Assembly: GCF_014679505.1 (NCBI RefSeq)
Contig: NZ_CP061474.1
Span: 1,270,001 to 1,334,000, forward strand
DNA: 64,000 bases
DNA from: Geobacillus sp. 46C-IIa
GTDB lineage: Bacteria; Bacillota; Bacilli; Bacillales; Anoxybacillaceae
Reading direction: 5' to 3'
The translations under genes were made by a program, and so were the position numbers. Every line of letters begins with the position of its first letter. The stretch's first letter is position 1. The notes under the pieces were generated by a model, which had not been told where the DNA came from, did no database searches, and was given only the letters and a program-made list of their open reading frames with translations. This document shows, piece by piece, positions 1-7,721 of the stretch.

Positions 1-1
1 A

Positions 2-481
2 TTTACAAATTGGGCAGGTTGGTTCATTAACTATGACCAGGACATTGTGTTGATTGCAAGTCAAGAAGATGTACAAGCGATTCGCAAAGCGCTTGCTTAT
101 ATTGGGTTGGACCGCATTGTTGCATACATTGAACCAGTCGTTGCATTAAGCGGTGAAGTAGAGAGATATGAAGAAATTGATGTGCAACAATTGCGTCAAT
201 ATTTACAAGACAAGCATTATCACCTTATTGATGTGCGCAATCAAGCAGAATGGGACGAAGGATATATTGAAGGGGCGCAACATATTATGCTCGGCACGCT
301 TGCGGATCGTTTAAACGAGATCCCAGAGGGAAAAACGTACATTGTTCAATGTCAATCAGGTGCACGTTCAGCAATTGGCGCCAGTATCTTACAAGCAAAA
401 GGGGTAAAACAGGTGCTCAATTTAAAAGGTGGGTATTTAGCGTGGGTGCAAGAAAAACTTCCAATTGCCAGAAAAGCATAA
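2..481 (+). CDS. C-terminal part of a metallo-beta-lactamase/rhodanese persulfide dioxygenase (CstB-like), 5' end outside the window
   Basis: The reading frame is open from base 2, so the start lies upstream. About the first 55 visible residues look like a degenerate rhodanese domain (motif FTNWAGWF at the edge, then a YDQDIVLIA strand). They are followed by a full rhodanese domain of about 85 residues with the active-site loop CQSGARS (Cys at visible residue 117). This order, pseudo-rhodanese then active rhodanese, is that of CstB-type persulfide dioxygenases, whose N-terminal metallo-beta-lactamase domain oxidises persulfide to sulfite; that domain is not visible here, so the call is inferred. 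Codon use is more AT-rich than the sulfur island at 7.7-15.6 kb. A hairpin terminator overlaps the stop codon. Confidence 0.75.
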   Translation, partial: FTNWAGWFINYDQDIVLIASQEDVQAIRKALAYIGLDRIVAYIEPVVALSGEVERYEEIDVQQLRQYLQDKHYHLIDVRNQAEWDEGYIEGAQHIMLGTLADRLNEIPEGKTYIVQCQSGARSAIGASILQAKGVKQVLNLKGGYLAWVQEKLPIARKA

Positions 482-510
482 GGACTGATTTCATCAGTCC
501 TTTCTTTCGA
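481..510 (+). terminator. Rho-independent terminator after the rhodanese gene
   Basis: Inverted repeat GGACTGAT / ATCAGTCC with a very short loop followed by TTTCTTT. It starts on the last base of the stop codon. Confidence 0.75.
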
Positions 511-671
511 TTTTTTCTTTTTAAACCTATATAAGTTGAAACTTTGTTTTACATCCATCAGAGCACTCGCCGCATTCTATCAAAGTCGACTTGTATGAAG
601 GGAAAACAGAATCGAACAATTGGAAAATCTTTATTGCAACTTAATATTATAATAGGGGAATGGAGGTAAAA

Positions 672-1694
672 ATGAGATTTTTGGATAGAATTTTTACTTA
701 CATTCAAGACGGGATCATTGTAATGGACCATGAGCGAACAATTGTCGAAATGAATCCAGCTGCTAAGCGACTCACTGGATGGCAACTTGGCGAAAAAGTA
801 CCATATTGCTCGTTTTGTCAAAAGCGTGATGTACGTCAAGGCGAAGAGCGATGTTATTTAATTTCCACTGAAGAAGTGCCGTATTTTTTATCTGAAATGC
901 CAACTTATCATGGACACTTAATTGATGTGGAAATGAGCACAGCGCTTATCCTTGAGCAAGACGGTGCAAAATATTATTTGCTTGTACTTCGTGACCAAAC
1001 GGTGAAGAAAAAAGAAGAAGAAGTACTGCATTCCAAGTGGATGGTGAAAAAACTAACAGAGGCAAAAGAGGAAGAACATAAACGTCTCGCACAAGAATTG
1101 CACGACGGTGTTGGTCAGTCACTCTACAGTATTTCTATTGCTTTAGATAATATCATACAACGTATACAGGATGAAAAGTTACATGCATATGTCAAAGAGG
1201 TGCGCGAAGAACTTGGCCGTGTCATGGAGGATGTGAAGCTATATGCGCAACAACTTCGTCCGAAAAGTTTAGACGCACTTGGGCTCGTTCCGACCATTCA
1301 ATCGCTCATTCATTCATTTCAATCAAAAATGCCAAATATGTCGTTTTCACTTCAAACGAATGTATACATGCGTTTGTCGCCAACAGTGGAAATTAATCTT
1401 TACCGTGTCATTCAAGAAGCATTGCATAATGTTATGAAGCACGCAAAGGCAACAGATGTATGTATAACAATCGAACGAGTGGGGCAAGAATTACACGTAT
1501 CTATTAAAGATAACGGAGTTGGTTTCGAGGTTGAAGAAAAACGCGAAGGACTTGGCTTAAAACATATTCAAGAGCGTATTTCCCATTTAGGTGGAGAAAC
1601 AATAATTACGTCTTCACCAATGAAAGGAACAACGATTTTTGTATGTGTACCAATAGAAGGGAGTGAAGAGGATGAAAGTGTTAATCGTCGATGA
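672..1694 (+). CDS. NreB-like PAS sensor histidine kinase with a three-cysteine PAS domain
   Basis: Soluble sensor kinase of about 340 residues. A PAS domain (about residues 5-110) is followed by a HisKA_3 dimerisation domain with the phospho-acceptor in ELHDGVGQ (His144) and a HATPase_c domain with an N-box near NVMKHAKA and a DNGVGF box. In Staphylococcus NreB four cysteines (C-x2-C-x11-C-x2-C) hold an oxygen-labile Fe-S cluster. Here Cys46, Cys49 and Cys61 keep exactly that spacing, but the fourth position (residue 64) is Ile. No membrane segment is seen. I chose ATG 672 over an in-frame ATG at 660 because GGAGG at 662-666 sits just before it. The gene overlaps the response regulator by 23 bases. 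NreB kinases control nitrate respiration, which fits the adjacent terminal oxidase remnant. Confidence 0.85.
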   Translation: MRFLDRIFTYIQDGIIVMDHERTIVEMNPAAKRLTGWQLGEKVPYCSFCQKRDVRQGEERCYLISTEEVPYFLSEMPTYHGHLIDVEMSTALILEQDGAKYYLLVLRDQTVKKKEEEVLHSKWMVKKLTEAKEEEHKRLAQELHDGVGQSLYSISIALDNIIQRIQDEKLHAYVKEVREELGRVMEDVKLYAQQLRPKSLDALGLVPTIQSLIHSFQSKMPNMSFSLQTNVYMRLSPTVEINLYRVIQEALHNVMKHAKATDVCITIERVGQELHVSIKDNGVGFEVEEKREGLGLKHIQERISHLGGETIITSSPMKGTTIFVCVPIEGSEEDESVNRR

Positions 1695-2301
1695 TCATGA
1701 TTTAATTCGCAAAGGCATTCGTCTACTTCTCGAAGGGTTTCCAGATGTTGAAGTCGTTGGAGAAGCAAGCAACGGTTGTAATGCGATTACGCTCGCGTTG
1801 AAGCATCATCCTGATGTTGTTTTGCTAGACCTTTCTATGCCGACAGGACTTGATGGATTTACAACCGCAAAAACAATCATGGATGAACTGGATACCAAAA
1901 TCGTTGTTTTAACCATGCACGATGAAGAAATATATGTGCAAAAAGCCCTTCAACATAACATTCATGGCTACTTGCTAAAAAATAGCCAAACGAACGATTT
2001 GTACAAAGCATTGAAGGCGGTATGTCGAGGAGAACGGTTTTACCGTACACATATCCCACAAGAGAAACTAGAAAAAATAATCATGGAAAAAGAACCGAGA
2101 TCTCCTCTTACAAATCGTGAACGGGAAATTGTTCGGTTGACATTTTTAGGATATACCAATAATCAAATTGCGAACAAATTAAAAATCAGTCCTAAAACAG
2201 TTGAAAGTCATAAAGCGAACATTATGCAGAAGCTTGGTATTAAGGAAAAACATGAGCTCATTCAATACGCTTTAAAAAATCAGATTGCAGATTTAGTATA
2301 A
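1672..2301 (+). CDS. NarL/NreC-family response regulator
   Basis: A receiver domain (residues 1-120) with the acidic pair DD at 7-8, phospho-acceptor Asp53 in VVLLDLSMP and Lys at about 106 is followed by a LuxR-type helix-turn-helix (LTNREREIVRL ... ISPKTVESHKANIMQKL). Partner of the kinase just upstream; the overlap implies translational coupling. A GTG at 1663 is in frame, but AGAAGGG at 1656-1661 is spaced correctly only for ATG 1672. A typical NreC-type DNA binder of about 209 residues. The likely targets are respiratory genes, possibly the cyd operon downstream, which is now broken. Confidence 0.88.
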   Translation: MKVLIVDDHDLIRKGIRLLLEGFPDVEVVGEASNGCNAITLALKHHPDVVLLDLSMPTGLDGFTTAKTIMDELDTKIVVLTMHDEEIYVQKALQHNIHGYLLKNSQTNDLYKALKAVCRGERFYRTHIPQEKLEKIIMEKEPRSPLTNREREIVRLTFLGYTNNQIANKLKISPKTVESHKANIMQKLGIKEKHELIQYALKNQIADLV

Positions 2302-2378
2302 TTTATAAATTTTAGTGATCATTCTATGCATGTGATTGGAGATAAGGGGGGCTGATTCTTTACTTTTTACAATGAATA

Positions 2379-2394
2379 TGTGAAAAATGTCACA
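2379..2394. promoter_or_regulatory. Candidate Fnr/Rex box 1 upstream of the cyd remnant
   Basis: TGTGA-AAAATG-TCACA, an inverted repeat of the CRP/Fnr type (TGTGA-N6-TCACA). Rex sites (TTGTGA...TCACAA) look similar, so the sequence alone does not tell which protein binds. Confidence 0.55.
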
Positions 2395-2454
2395 AATTAT
2401 TCGCATTTGTAGAGGATAAGAGAGGATGTTTTGTGGGATCATAAAAATGACTAG

Positions 2455-2474
2455 TTTGTGATATTTATCACAAA
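2455..2474. promoter_or_regulatory. Candidate Fnr/Rex box 2 upstream of the cyd remnant
   Basis: TTTGTGATA-TT-TATCACAAA: perfect 9-base arms around a 2-base centre, matching both the Fnr consensus TGTGA-N6-TCACA and the Rex consensus TTGTGA-N6-TCACAA. It lies about 140 bases before the GTG start of the cydA remnant, where Rex or Fnr control of a bd oxidase would be expected. Confidence 0.65.
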
Positions 2475-2616
2475 ATTTGTTGTGCATAAATGTCGATGGG
2501 AGAGGAGGATCGTGGGGAAACGACAAGAGATATGGCTTGTATAGATTAGTTTTTTGGCGGCGGCAACCGTGTTTGTTTCGTTGATCAGCCGACTGTTTTC
2601 TTAGGGGGGATGAACC

Positions 2617-3776
2617 GTGCGCGAATACGATCCAGTTTGGTTCAGCCGCGTATTGACTGAGTTAACATTAACGTTCCATATTATTTATGCCACGATCGGC
2701 GTCGGGATTCCGCTTATGATCGCCATCGCCCAGTGGGTTGGGATCCGCAAAAACGATATGCATTATATTTTGCTCGCCCGCCGTTGGACGCGTGGCTTTG
2801 TCATTACAGTGGCGGTCGGCGTTGTGACCGGGACGGCGATCGGCTTGCAGCTGTCGCTTTTATGGCTGCATTTTATGCAGCTGGCTGGCCAGGTGATCAG
2901 TCTGCCGCTGTTTATGGAGACGTTCGCGTTCTTTTTTTGAGGCCATTTTTCTTAGTATTTATTTGTACACATGGGATCGATTCGAAAACCAGAAAAAACA
3001 TTTGCTGTTGCTTATTCCGGTGGCGGTCGGTTCTTCGGCGTCCGCGATGTTTATTACGATGGTGAACGCGTTTATGAACACACTGCAAGGGTTTGCGTTG
3101 AAAAACGGTCAGATTGTCAACATCGATCCGATCGCGGCGATGTTCAATCCAGCGATGCCGACGAAAGTCGCCCATGTGCTGGCGACGGCGTATATGACAT
3201 CGGCGTTTTTTCTTGCTTCGATTGCTGCTTGGCATTTGCTCAAAGGCAACAGGCACATTTATCATCGCAAGGTGCTTCATTTAACGATGAAAGCGGCGTT
3301 GATTTTTTCGATAGCGAGCGCCCTTGTTGGCGATTTGTCAGGAAAATTTTTGGCTGTCTATCAGCCGGAGAAGCTCGCGGCCGCTGAATGGCATTTCGAA
3401 ACGAGTTCCCATGCGCCGCTTGTGTTGTTTGGTATGCTTGAAGAAGACGGTGAAGTGAAATACGCGTTGAAAATTCCATACGCCCTTAGCATCCTGGCTT
3501 CTTTGGCGGCAAAGGCGGTTTGGCTGGGCGTTTATTGCGCTTTTATGTCAATATGCGTTCGCCTTTTACGCCTACGGTATTTCGCACTATCCGTATTTGC
3601 TTTACCCGTTTTTGACAATTTATGACGGGTTTACGAATGAGACAATGGCTATTGCGCTGATCGTTGCATTTATTGCTGGCTTGTTGCTTTTGATTCCATC
3701 GCTCTATTTGCTGATGCGCCTCTTTTTGTTCAACAAAACGTACGTCAAAGGAAAATGGGAAGGAGGAAAAGAATGA
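2617..3776 (+). pseudogene. cydA/cydB: Broken cytochrome bd oxidase operon: frameshifted cydA fused by internal deletion to the 3' end of cydB
   Basis: From GTG 2617 (AGGGGGGA at 2603-2610) the product follows a bd quinol oxidase subunit I: helix 1 with His in LTFHIIYA, then LSLLWLHFMQLAG. At about 2932-2938 a run of seven T puts a stop after TFAFFF; six T would read on as FFEAIFLSIYLYTWDRF. Subunit I continues in the next frame to about 3495 (KIPYALSILA), before its C-terminal third. From about 3500 a third frame carries the last ~75 residues of subunit II (FAFYAYGISHYPYLLYP ... KGKWEGGKE, stop 3774-3776). The end of cydA and most of cydB are therefore deleted. The homopolymer slip alone could be a sequencing error; the deletion could not be one by the same mechanism. 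No functional oxidase can be made. Confidence 0.88.
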
Positions 3777-3865
3777 TGCGAACGTTTTTGATCACGTATG
3801 CACCGATGATCATCGTTGGACTGTCGGTCGTCCTCTCATTCTGGGTGGGCTTGAAAGATGTGTGA
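3773..3865 (+). CDS. cydS: CydS-like small subunit of cytochrome bd oxidase, intact but orphaned
   Basis: A 30-residue single-helix protein starting MMRTFLITYAPMIIV and ending FWVGLKDV, preceded by an excellent ribosome binding site (GGAAGGAGG). Its ATG overlaps the cydB stop as ATGA. From memory, the CydS subunit found in the Geobacillus thermodenitrificans bd oxidase structure has the same length and style and the same FWVGLKDV tail. That subunit is a single transmembrane helix packed against subunit I. Here both large subunits are destroyed, so the peptide has no partner encoded in this operon. ATG 3776 is an equally possible start. Confidence 0.8.
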   Translation: MMRTFLITYAPMIIVGLSVVLSFWVGLKDV

Positions 3866-3912
3866 GTGAATAATTGCCTTCTTTACTCATACTTCTTTAT
3901 CATTCTAAACCG

Positions 3913-3954
3913 AGAAGCCCCCACTTCCACGCGTGAGCGTAAGCGGAGGGTGAA
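3913..3954. mobile_element. Possible scar of an IS200/IS605 (TnpB-type) element end
   Basis: A GAAGCCCCCACTT segment is followed by a CGCGTGAGCG...AAGCGG stretch and GGAGGG, reminiscent of the structured right end of IS605/IS1341-type elements common in Geobacillus. No transposase frame accompanies it. It sits between a deleted operon and an AT-rich, probably imported gene. The call rests on resemblance only. Confidence 0.25.
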
Positions 3955-4015
3955 TTGGTATTCGTTATCGATCTCTCTCTTCCCTCCCACAAATCAAAGG
4001 TGTAATAATGAAAGA

Positions 4016-4040
4016 TATGTCCCAACACTTTTGGGACATA
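4016..4040. promoter_or_regulatory. 25-base palindrome just upstream of the MFS transporter (candidate operator)
   Basis: Perfect 10-base arms TATGTCCCAA / TTGGGACATA around CACTT, ending 19 bases before the ATG. There is no T-run after it, so it is not a terminator; a repressor operator or a 5' hairpin near the ribosome binding site is more likely. No regulator gene lies beside it. Confidence 0.5.
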
Positions 4041-4059
4041 CTCTTGAGAGGTGAAAGGA

Positions 4060-5295
4060 ATGTCTAAAAAAATCGGGATCAAGGAAAATTTATATCAATT
4101 TATTTTATTAGTCGTTACCAATTTATTTGTTGGATCAATGGTAGGGATTGAACGAACTGTTCTACCGTTATTAGGTGAGGAACAGTTTGGTTTGGCTTCT
4201 ACAAGCGCAGCCCTTTCCTTTATCATTAGTTTTGGTTTTTCTAAGGCGATTGTAAATTATTTTGCGGGGCAAATTGCTGATAAGTTTGGCAGGAAAAGAG
4301 TTCTCTTGTTAGGTTGGGTCGTTGGTTTATTTGTACCTATTCTCACTATTTTCGCACATGCATGGTGGGTAATTGTATTTGCAAATATTTTGTTAGGTAT
4401 TAACCAAGGACTGACTTGGTCAATGACAGTTAATATGAAGATAGACATTTCCAAAGCGAACCAAAGAGGAACAGCAGTAGGTTTAAATGAATTCGCGGGA
4501 TATTCTGGTGTGGCAATCATGGCTGCAGTATCAGGTTATGTTGCTTCTTCCTACTCATTAAGACCAGAACCGTTTTATTTAGGAATCGGTATTGTCATTA
4601 TTGGAATTTTATTATCTTTAATTATAAAGGATACTGGGCAGCATCTAAAGATTCAAATTCAAGACAATGCCACAAAAACTAAGAGTAATAATAATTTATC
4701 CTCCAAAGAGGTATTTAACTTAACAACATGGAAAGATAAAAACCTTTCCAGTATTAGTTTTTCTGGATTGGCAACGAATTTGAAAGATGGGATGGCTTGG
4801 GGGCTCTTTCCTTTATATTTTACTAATGCAGGTTTAAGTGTTAGCCAAACAGGTACAATAATAGCCATATATCCAGCCGCATGGGGATTTTTTCAGTTGT
4901 TTACGGGAGTATTGAGTGATAAAGTCGGAAGGAAAAAATTAATTACCTATGGAATGTGGACACAAGCATTTGCCCTTTGGTTTATCTTATTTGTTAACCG
5001 TTTTTCTTTATGGATTTTAGGTGCTATTCTTTTAGGTTTGGGTACAGCAATGGTTTACCCAACTTTGCAAGCAGCAATTGGTGATGTTGCATCACCTAAC
5101 TGGCGCGCATCTTCAATGGGAGTGTACCGTTTTTGGAGAGATAGTGGTTATGCGTTCGGTGCGTTAATTGCTGGAATAATAGCAGATTTATTAGGAGTGA
5201 CATGGGCAATCGGGACAGTGGCCTTGCTACCGTTTCTTGCTGGAGTCTATTCACGTATGCGGCTGGATGAAACTTTGAAAACAGTGGCAAAGTGA
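4060..5295 (+). CDS. Major facilitator superfamily transporter (DHA1-like), AT-rich
   Basis: About 411 residues with some 12 hydrophobic segments. MFS signatures follow helix 2 (GQIADKFGRKRVLL) and recur in the second half (GVLSDKVGRKKL), with a charged central loop around residues 190-235 (KTKSNNNLSSKE). This is the usual two-times-six helix drug/proton antiporter layout; the substrate cannot be told. ATG 4060 is preferred over GTG 4051 because GAGAGGTGAAAGG fits it. GC content is clearly lower than in most of the window and it abuts pseudogenes, which suggests acquisition by transfer. The upstream palindrome may control it. Confidence 0.85.
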   Translation: MSKKIGIKENLYQFILLVVTNLFVGSMVGIERTVLPLLGEEQFGLASTSAALSFIISFGFSKAIVNYFAGQIADKFGRKRVLLLGWVVGLFVPILTIFAHAWWVIVFANILLGINQGLTWSMTVNMKIDISKANQRGTAVGLNEFAGYSGVAIMAAVSGYVASSYSLRPEPFYLGIGIVIIGILLSLIIKDTGQHLKIQIQDNATKTKSNNNLSSKEVFNLTTWKDKNLSSISFSGLATNLKDGMAWGLFPLYFTNAGLSVSQTGTIIAIYPAAWGFFQLFTGVLSDKVGRKKLITYGMWTQAFALWFILFVNRFSLWILGAILLGLGTAMVYPTLQAAIGDVASPNWRASSMGVYRFWRDSGYAFGALIAGIIADLLGVTWAIGTVALLPFLAGVYSRMRLDETLKTVAK

Positions 5296-5410
5296 TGTCA
5301 TGCCCGTTCGGAAGAAGAGCTCAGCAGCTTTCCTGAAAGGTAAGTCGCCTTGTCCACGGCATCTTCCTGATTGACCAGGCGGTTGTGGCAATGAAGATGC
5401 ATCTGAATCA

Positions 5411-5643
5411 ATGACAGTTGAGCAGAGACAAAAAAAGAAAATGGCGGCATATGATTTTTTGAAGTCTGGCTTGAGGTGATTTCCATCTGCACGATTGTGT
5501 TTTCTGCCATTAGTTATGTCGTGAAGACGAAACAAATTAATGAACAAATGTTCCGGCCATCACGCCCGTTAATTTGGTTTTTGGCTTCTCTGTTGCTGCT
5601 GATCACCGGATTGTTTGGATATTATTTTTTTACCTTGCTTTAA
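5411..5643 (+). pseudogene. Small two-helix membrane protein with a one-base frameshift
   Basis: From ATG 5411 the frame reads MTVEQRQKKKMAAYDF. At the T-run 5455-5460 a single missing T shifts the frame; adding one T would give AYDFFEVWLEVISICTIVF and continue to the stop at 5641. The restored product would be about 77 residues with two hydrophobic helices (LEVISICTIVFSAISYVV and LIWFLASLLLLITGLFGYYF). I do not recognise the family. A terminator follows at once, supporting a real gene end. It could also be intact if the T-run was miscalled. Confidence 0.5.
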
Positions 5644-5670
5644 CAGCGGCTTTTTGGCCGCTTTTTGTTT
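5644..5670 (+). terminator. Rho-independent terminator
   Basis: AGCGGC / GCCGCT stem around a TTTTTG loop, followed by TTTTGTTTTG, directly behind the stop of the small membrane gene. Confidence 0.75.
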
Positions 5671-5999
5671 TGTCCTGCTTTAGGATTAAGAGTAGCGTAC
5701 AAGCAAATGAGAATAAAACAAAAGAACGGCAATTGACTGTCGTGGTTCGCTCAATCAAATCGATACTAGGATGTATTGGAGATTACATACAAGGAGGAGT
5801 CCGTGACACAAGGCGTCCCCTCATTGTCTTACAGGAAGGAAGAAGGGGAAGGGGGTATCATACATGCCACAATGGGGAGTAGAGCACATACATGGGGTAC
5901 AGAAGATAGCAAGACAAGGTGCAGGCGCAAGCAACAGGCGTATATATATTATCGTACCGGCGACGAAACTTTGTTGATTGATGAAATGGAGGGATGATC
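5671..5999. other. Intergenic stretch without a recognised gene
   Basis: A 330-base stretch. A 37-codon frame from ATG 5864 and a GTG with AGGAGG near 5790-5803 can be read but match nothing I know. The only clear signal is GGAGG at 5988-5992 for the following LysM gene. Confidence 0.4.
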
Positions 6000-7262
6000 A
6001 TGTTTATTCACACTGTTCAGCCTGGGGATACGCTTTTTTCCATCAGCAGGCGATACGATTATCCGCTGGAAAGTCTGCGCTTTGTCAATGGCTTAGTTGA
6101 AACGAATATTGTTCCTGGTCAAGCATTGCTTATCCCGGTCTATACGTATACAGTACAGCCAGGGGACACACTAAGCGCCATCGCACGGAAAGCATTTGTG
6201 ACGGTCGAACAGTTGCGGGCAGCCAATCCGGCGGTGGACCCGTATAGAATGTTTCCAGGAATGAAAATTTATATTCCTGATATTTCCTGGTATCAAGCCA
6301 TAACGTTAGCTTATTACACTCTCCGCGAACCGAACTTAGATCGGGCGCTCGTGCGAGATTTTGCCCCGTATTCATCGTACATTGCCCTGTTCGAATATCG
6401 CTTTGCCCCTAATGGCGACATTGTCACTACGCGGGATGACGCCGCAGCGATTGAAACAGCATGGCAAAACCGCGTCACACCCATTGCGGTAGTAACGAAC
6501 CTAACATCGGAGGGGTTTAGTACGAGACTGGCAAGCCAAGTGCTGAACAATCCGGAAGCGAGAGCGAATCTGGTTGAGAACATCTTTTATTTAGTATCAC
6601 GAAAGGGCTATGGCGGTGTCAATATTGACTTCGAGCAAATTCGCGGCGAGGATCGTGATTTGTTTACTGGCTTTTTGCGTCAGCTGCGCGATCGGTTAAA
6701 ACCGGCTGGATATGTTTTGACGATCGCCGTTCCAGCGAAAACAAGCGAGGAGATCCCTTGGCTCAAAGGCTACGATTATGGCGGCATTGGCGCGGTCGTC
6801 GACTATATGTTTATCATGGCATACGATTGGCACCATTTAACAAGTGAACCAGGTCCAGTCGCTCCGATTAATGAGGTGAAATCCGCTCTTCAGTTTGCTG
6901 TCGAGCGTGTGCCTCGAAAAAAAATCTTGCTCGGACTTCCATTATATGGATACGATTGGATCATTCCGTACCAGCCTGGGACATTGGCGGATGCTCTCTC
7001 CAACCAAGAGGCGGTTTTAACTGCTATGCGGTATCAATCGTCCATTCAGTATTCATTTGAATATGAATCGCCATTTTTCCGGTATACGGATGAGCTTGGA
7101 AATATCCATGAGGTATGGTTTGAAGATGTCAGAAGCATGGGACAGAAAATGAAATTGGCACGCCAATATCAGATTGCAGGCGTTGGGGCATGGGAGTTGA
7201 AGTTAAGATTTGCGCCAGGGCCATGGCTATTGAGGAAATTCTTTATTGTACGAAAGGTATAA
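6000..7262 (+). CDS. LysM-GH18 glycoside hydrolase, spore cortex-lytic SleL/YaaH type
   Basis: About 420 residues. Two LysM peptidoglycan-binding repeats come first (residues 2-45, HTVQPGDTLFSISRRY; about 50-94, YTVQPGDTLSAIARKA), then a GH18 TIM barrel from about residue 100. Its catalytic strand reads GYGGVNIDFEQ, with the general acid Glu in the DxE motif, and FIMAYDWH comes from a later strand. There is no signal peptide, as in SleL/YaaH/YdhD spore proteins that reach the coat from the mother cell. Family enzymes are N-acetylglucosaminidases acting on cortex muramic-lactam peptidoglycan during germination. I chose ATG 6000 because GGAGG at 5988-5992 is seven bases ahead; ATG 5994 is too close. 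Confidence 0.9.
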   Translation: MFIHTVQPGDTLFSISRRYDYPLESLRFVNGLVETNIVPGQALLIPVYTYTVQPGDTLSAIARKAFVTVEQLRAANPAVDPYRMFPGMKIYIPDISWYQAITLAYYTLREPNLDRALVRDFAPYSSYIALFEYRFAPNGDIVTTRDDAAAIETAWQNRVTPIAVVTNLTSEGFSTRLASQVLNNPEARANLVENIFYLVSRKGYGGVNIDFEQIRGEDRDLFTGFLRQLRDRLKPAGYVLTIAVPAKTSEEIPWLKGYDYGGIGAVVDYMFIMAYDWHHLTSEPGPVAPINEVKSALQFAVERVPRKKILLGLPLYGYDWIIPYQPGTLADALSNQEAVLTAMRYQSSIQYSFEYESPFFRYTDELGNIHEVWFEDVRSMGQKMKLARQYQIAGVGAWELKLRFAPGPWLLRKFFIVRKV

Positions 7263-7580
7263 TGTTTAAAGATGGGAAATAGTTTTGATAGTCATGAGAA
7301 GGTTGGGCGAAAGCCACTTTTTTGCTAATAACTCGGAGCAGAAGGTAGGCGGATGTTTCCTTATAATGCGTAGAAGTAAAATATTTACAGATGGGTTCTC
7401 GGTATCGATCTCTGATAAAGGGGGATGAACTTATGTTTGATGTTGCATTTGAGGGTCATCAAGTGAATCACTGTCGAACCCGAGGCAGAAATTATGGAAA
7501 GCAATTTTGCACGCTTTAAAAGCAGCCTTTGTTTCGCTGCTTTTTATTTTCTCTTTTAGAATTGGATGAGTATTTTCCTG
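7263..7580. other. Intergenic region with a small terminator
   Basis: A 28-codon frame from ATG 7434 behind GGGGGATG can be read but resembles no family I know. A hairpin AAAGCAGC / GCTGCTTT with a T-rich tail (7518-7550) follows it and would insulate the sulfur island downstream. Confidence 0.45.
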
Positions 7581-7670
7581 TTGACAAAAGACAAACAATT
7601 CGATAATATTATTTCTGTAATATACATATACGCGTATATGTATATAAAAACGTGTATATGTGTATAAATT
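7581..7670 (+). promoter_or_regulatory. Promoter of the sulfur-relay island with a 26-base perfect palindrome and a 20-base direct repeat
   Basis: TTGACA (7581-7586), a 17-base spacer and TAATAT (7604-7609) form a good sigma-A promoter. A perfect palindrome spans 7620-7645, centred on CGCG with alternating TATA/CATA arms, right at the expected transcript start. Its right half (CGCGTATATGTATATA, 7631) is repeated 20 bases on as CGTGTATATGTGTATA (7651). This differs from the CstR-like sites at the later promoters of the island, so another regulator is likely. Confidence 0.65.
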
Positions 7671-7721
7671 TGAGACAGACAATAAAACATAATTCATGAA
7701 AAACATAAGGAGGTTATTCGC

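Noticed and set aside
5298..5510. 70-codon minus-strand frame vaguely like a Spo0E-type helical hairpin
   Set aside because: No SxxxD signature and no ribosome binding site; similarity too slight.
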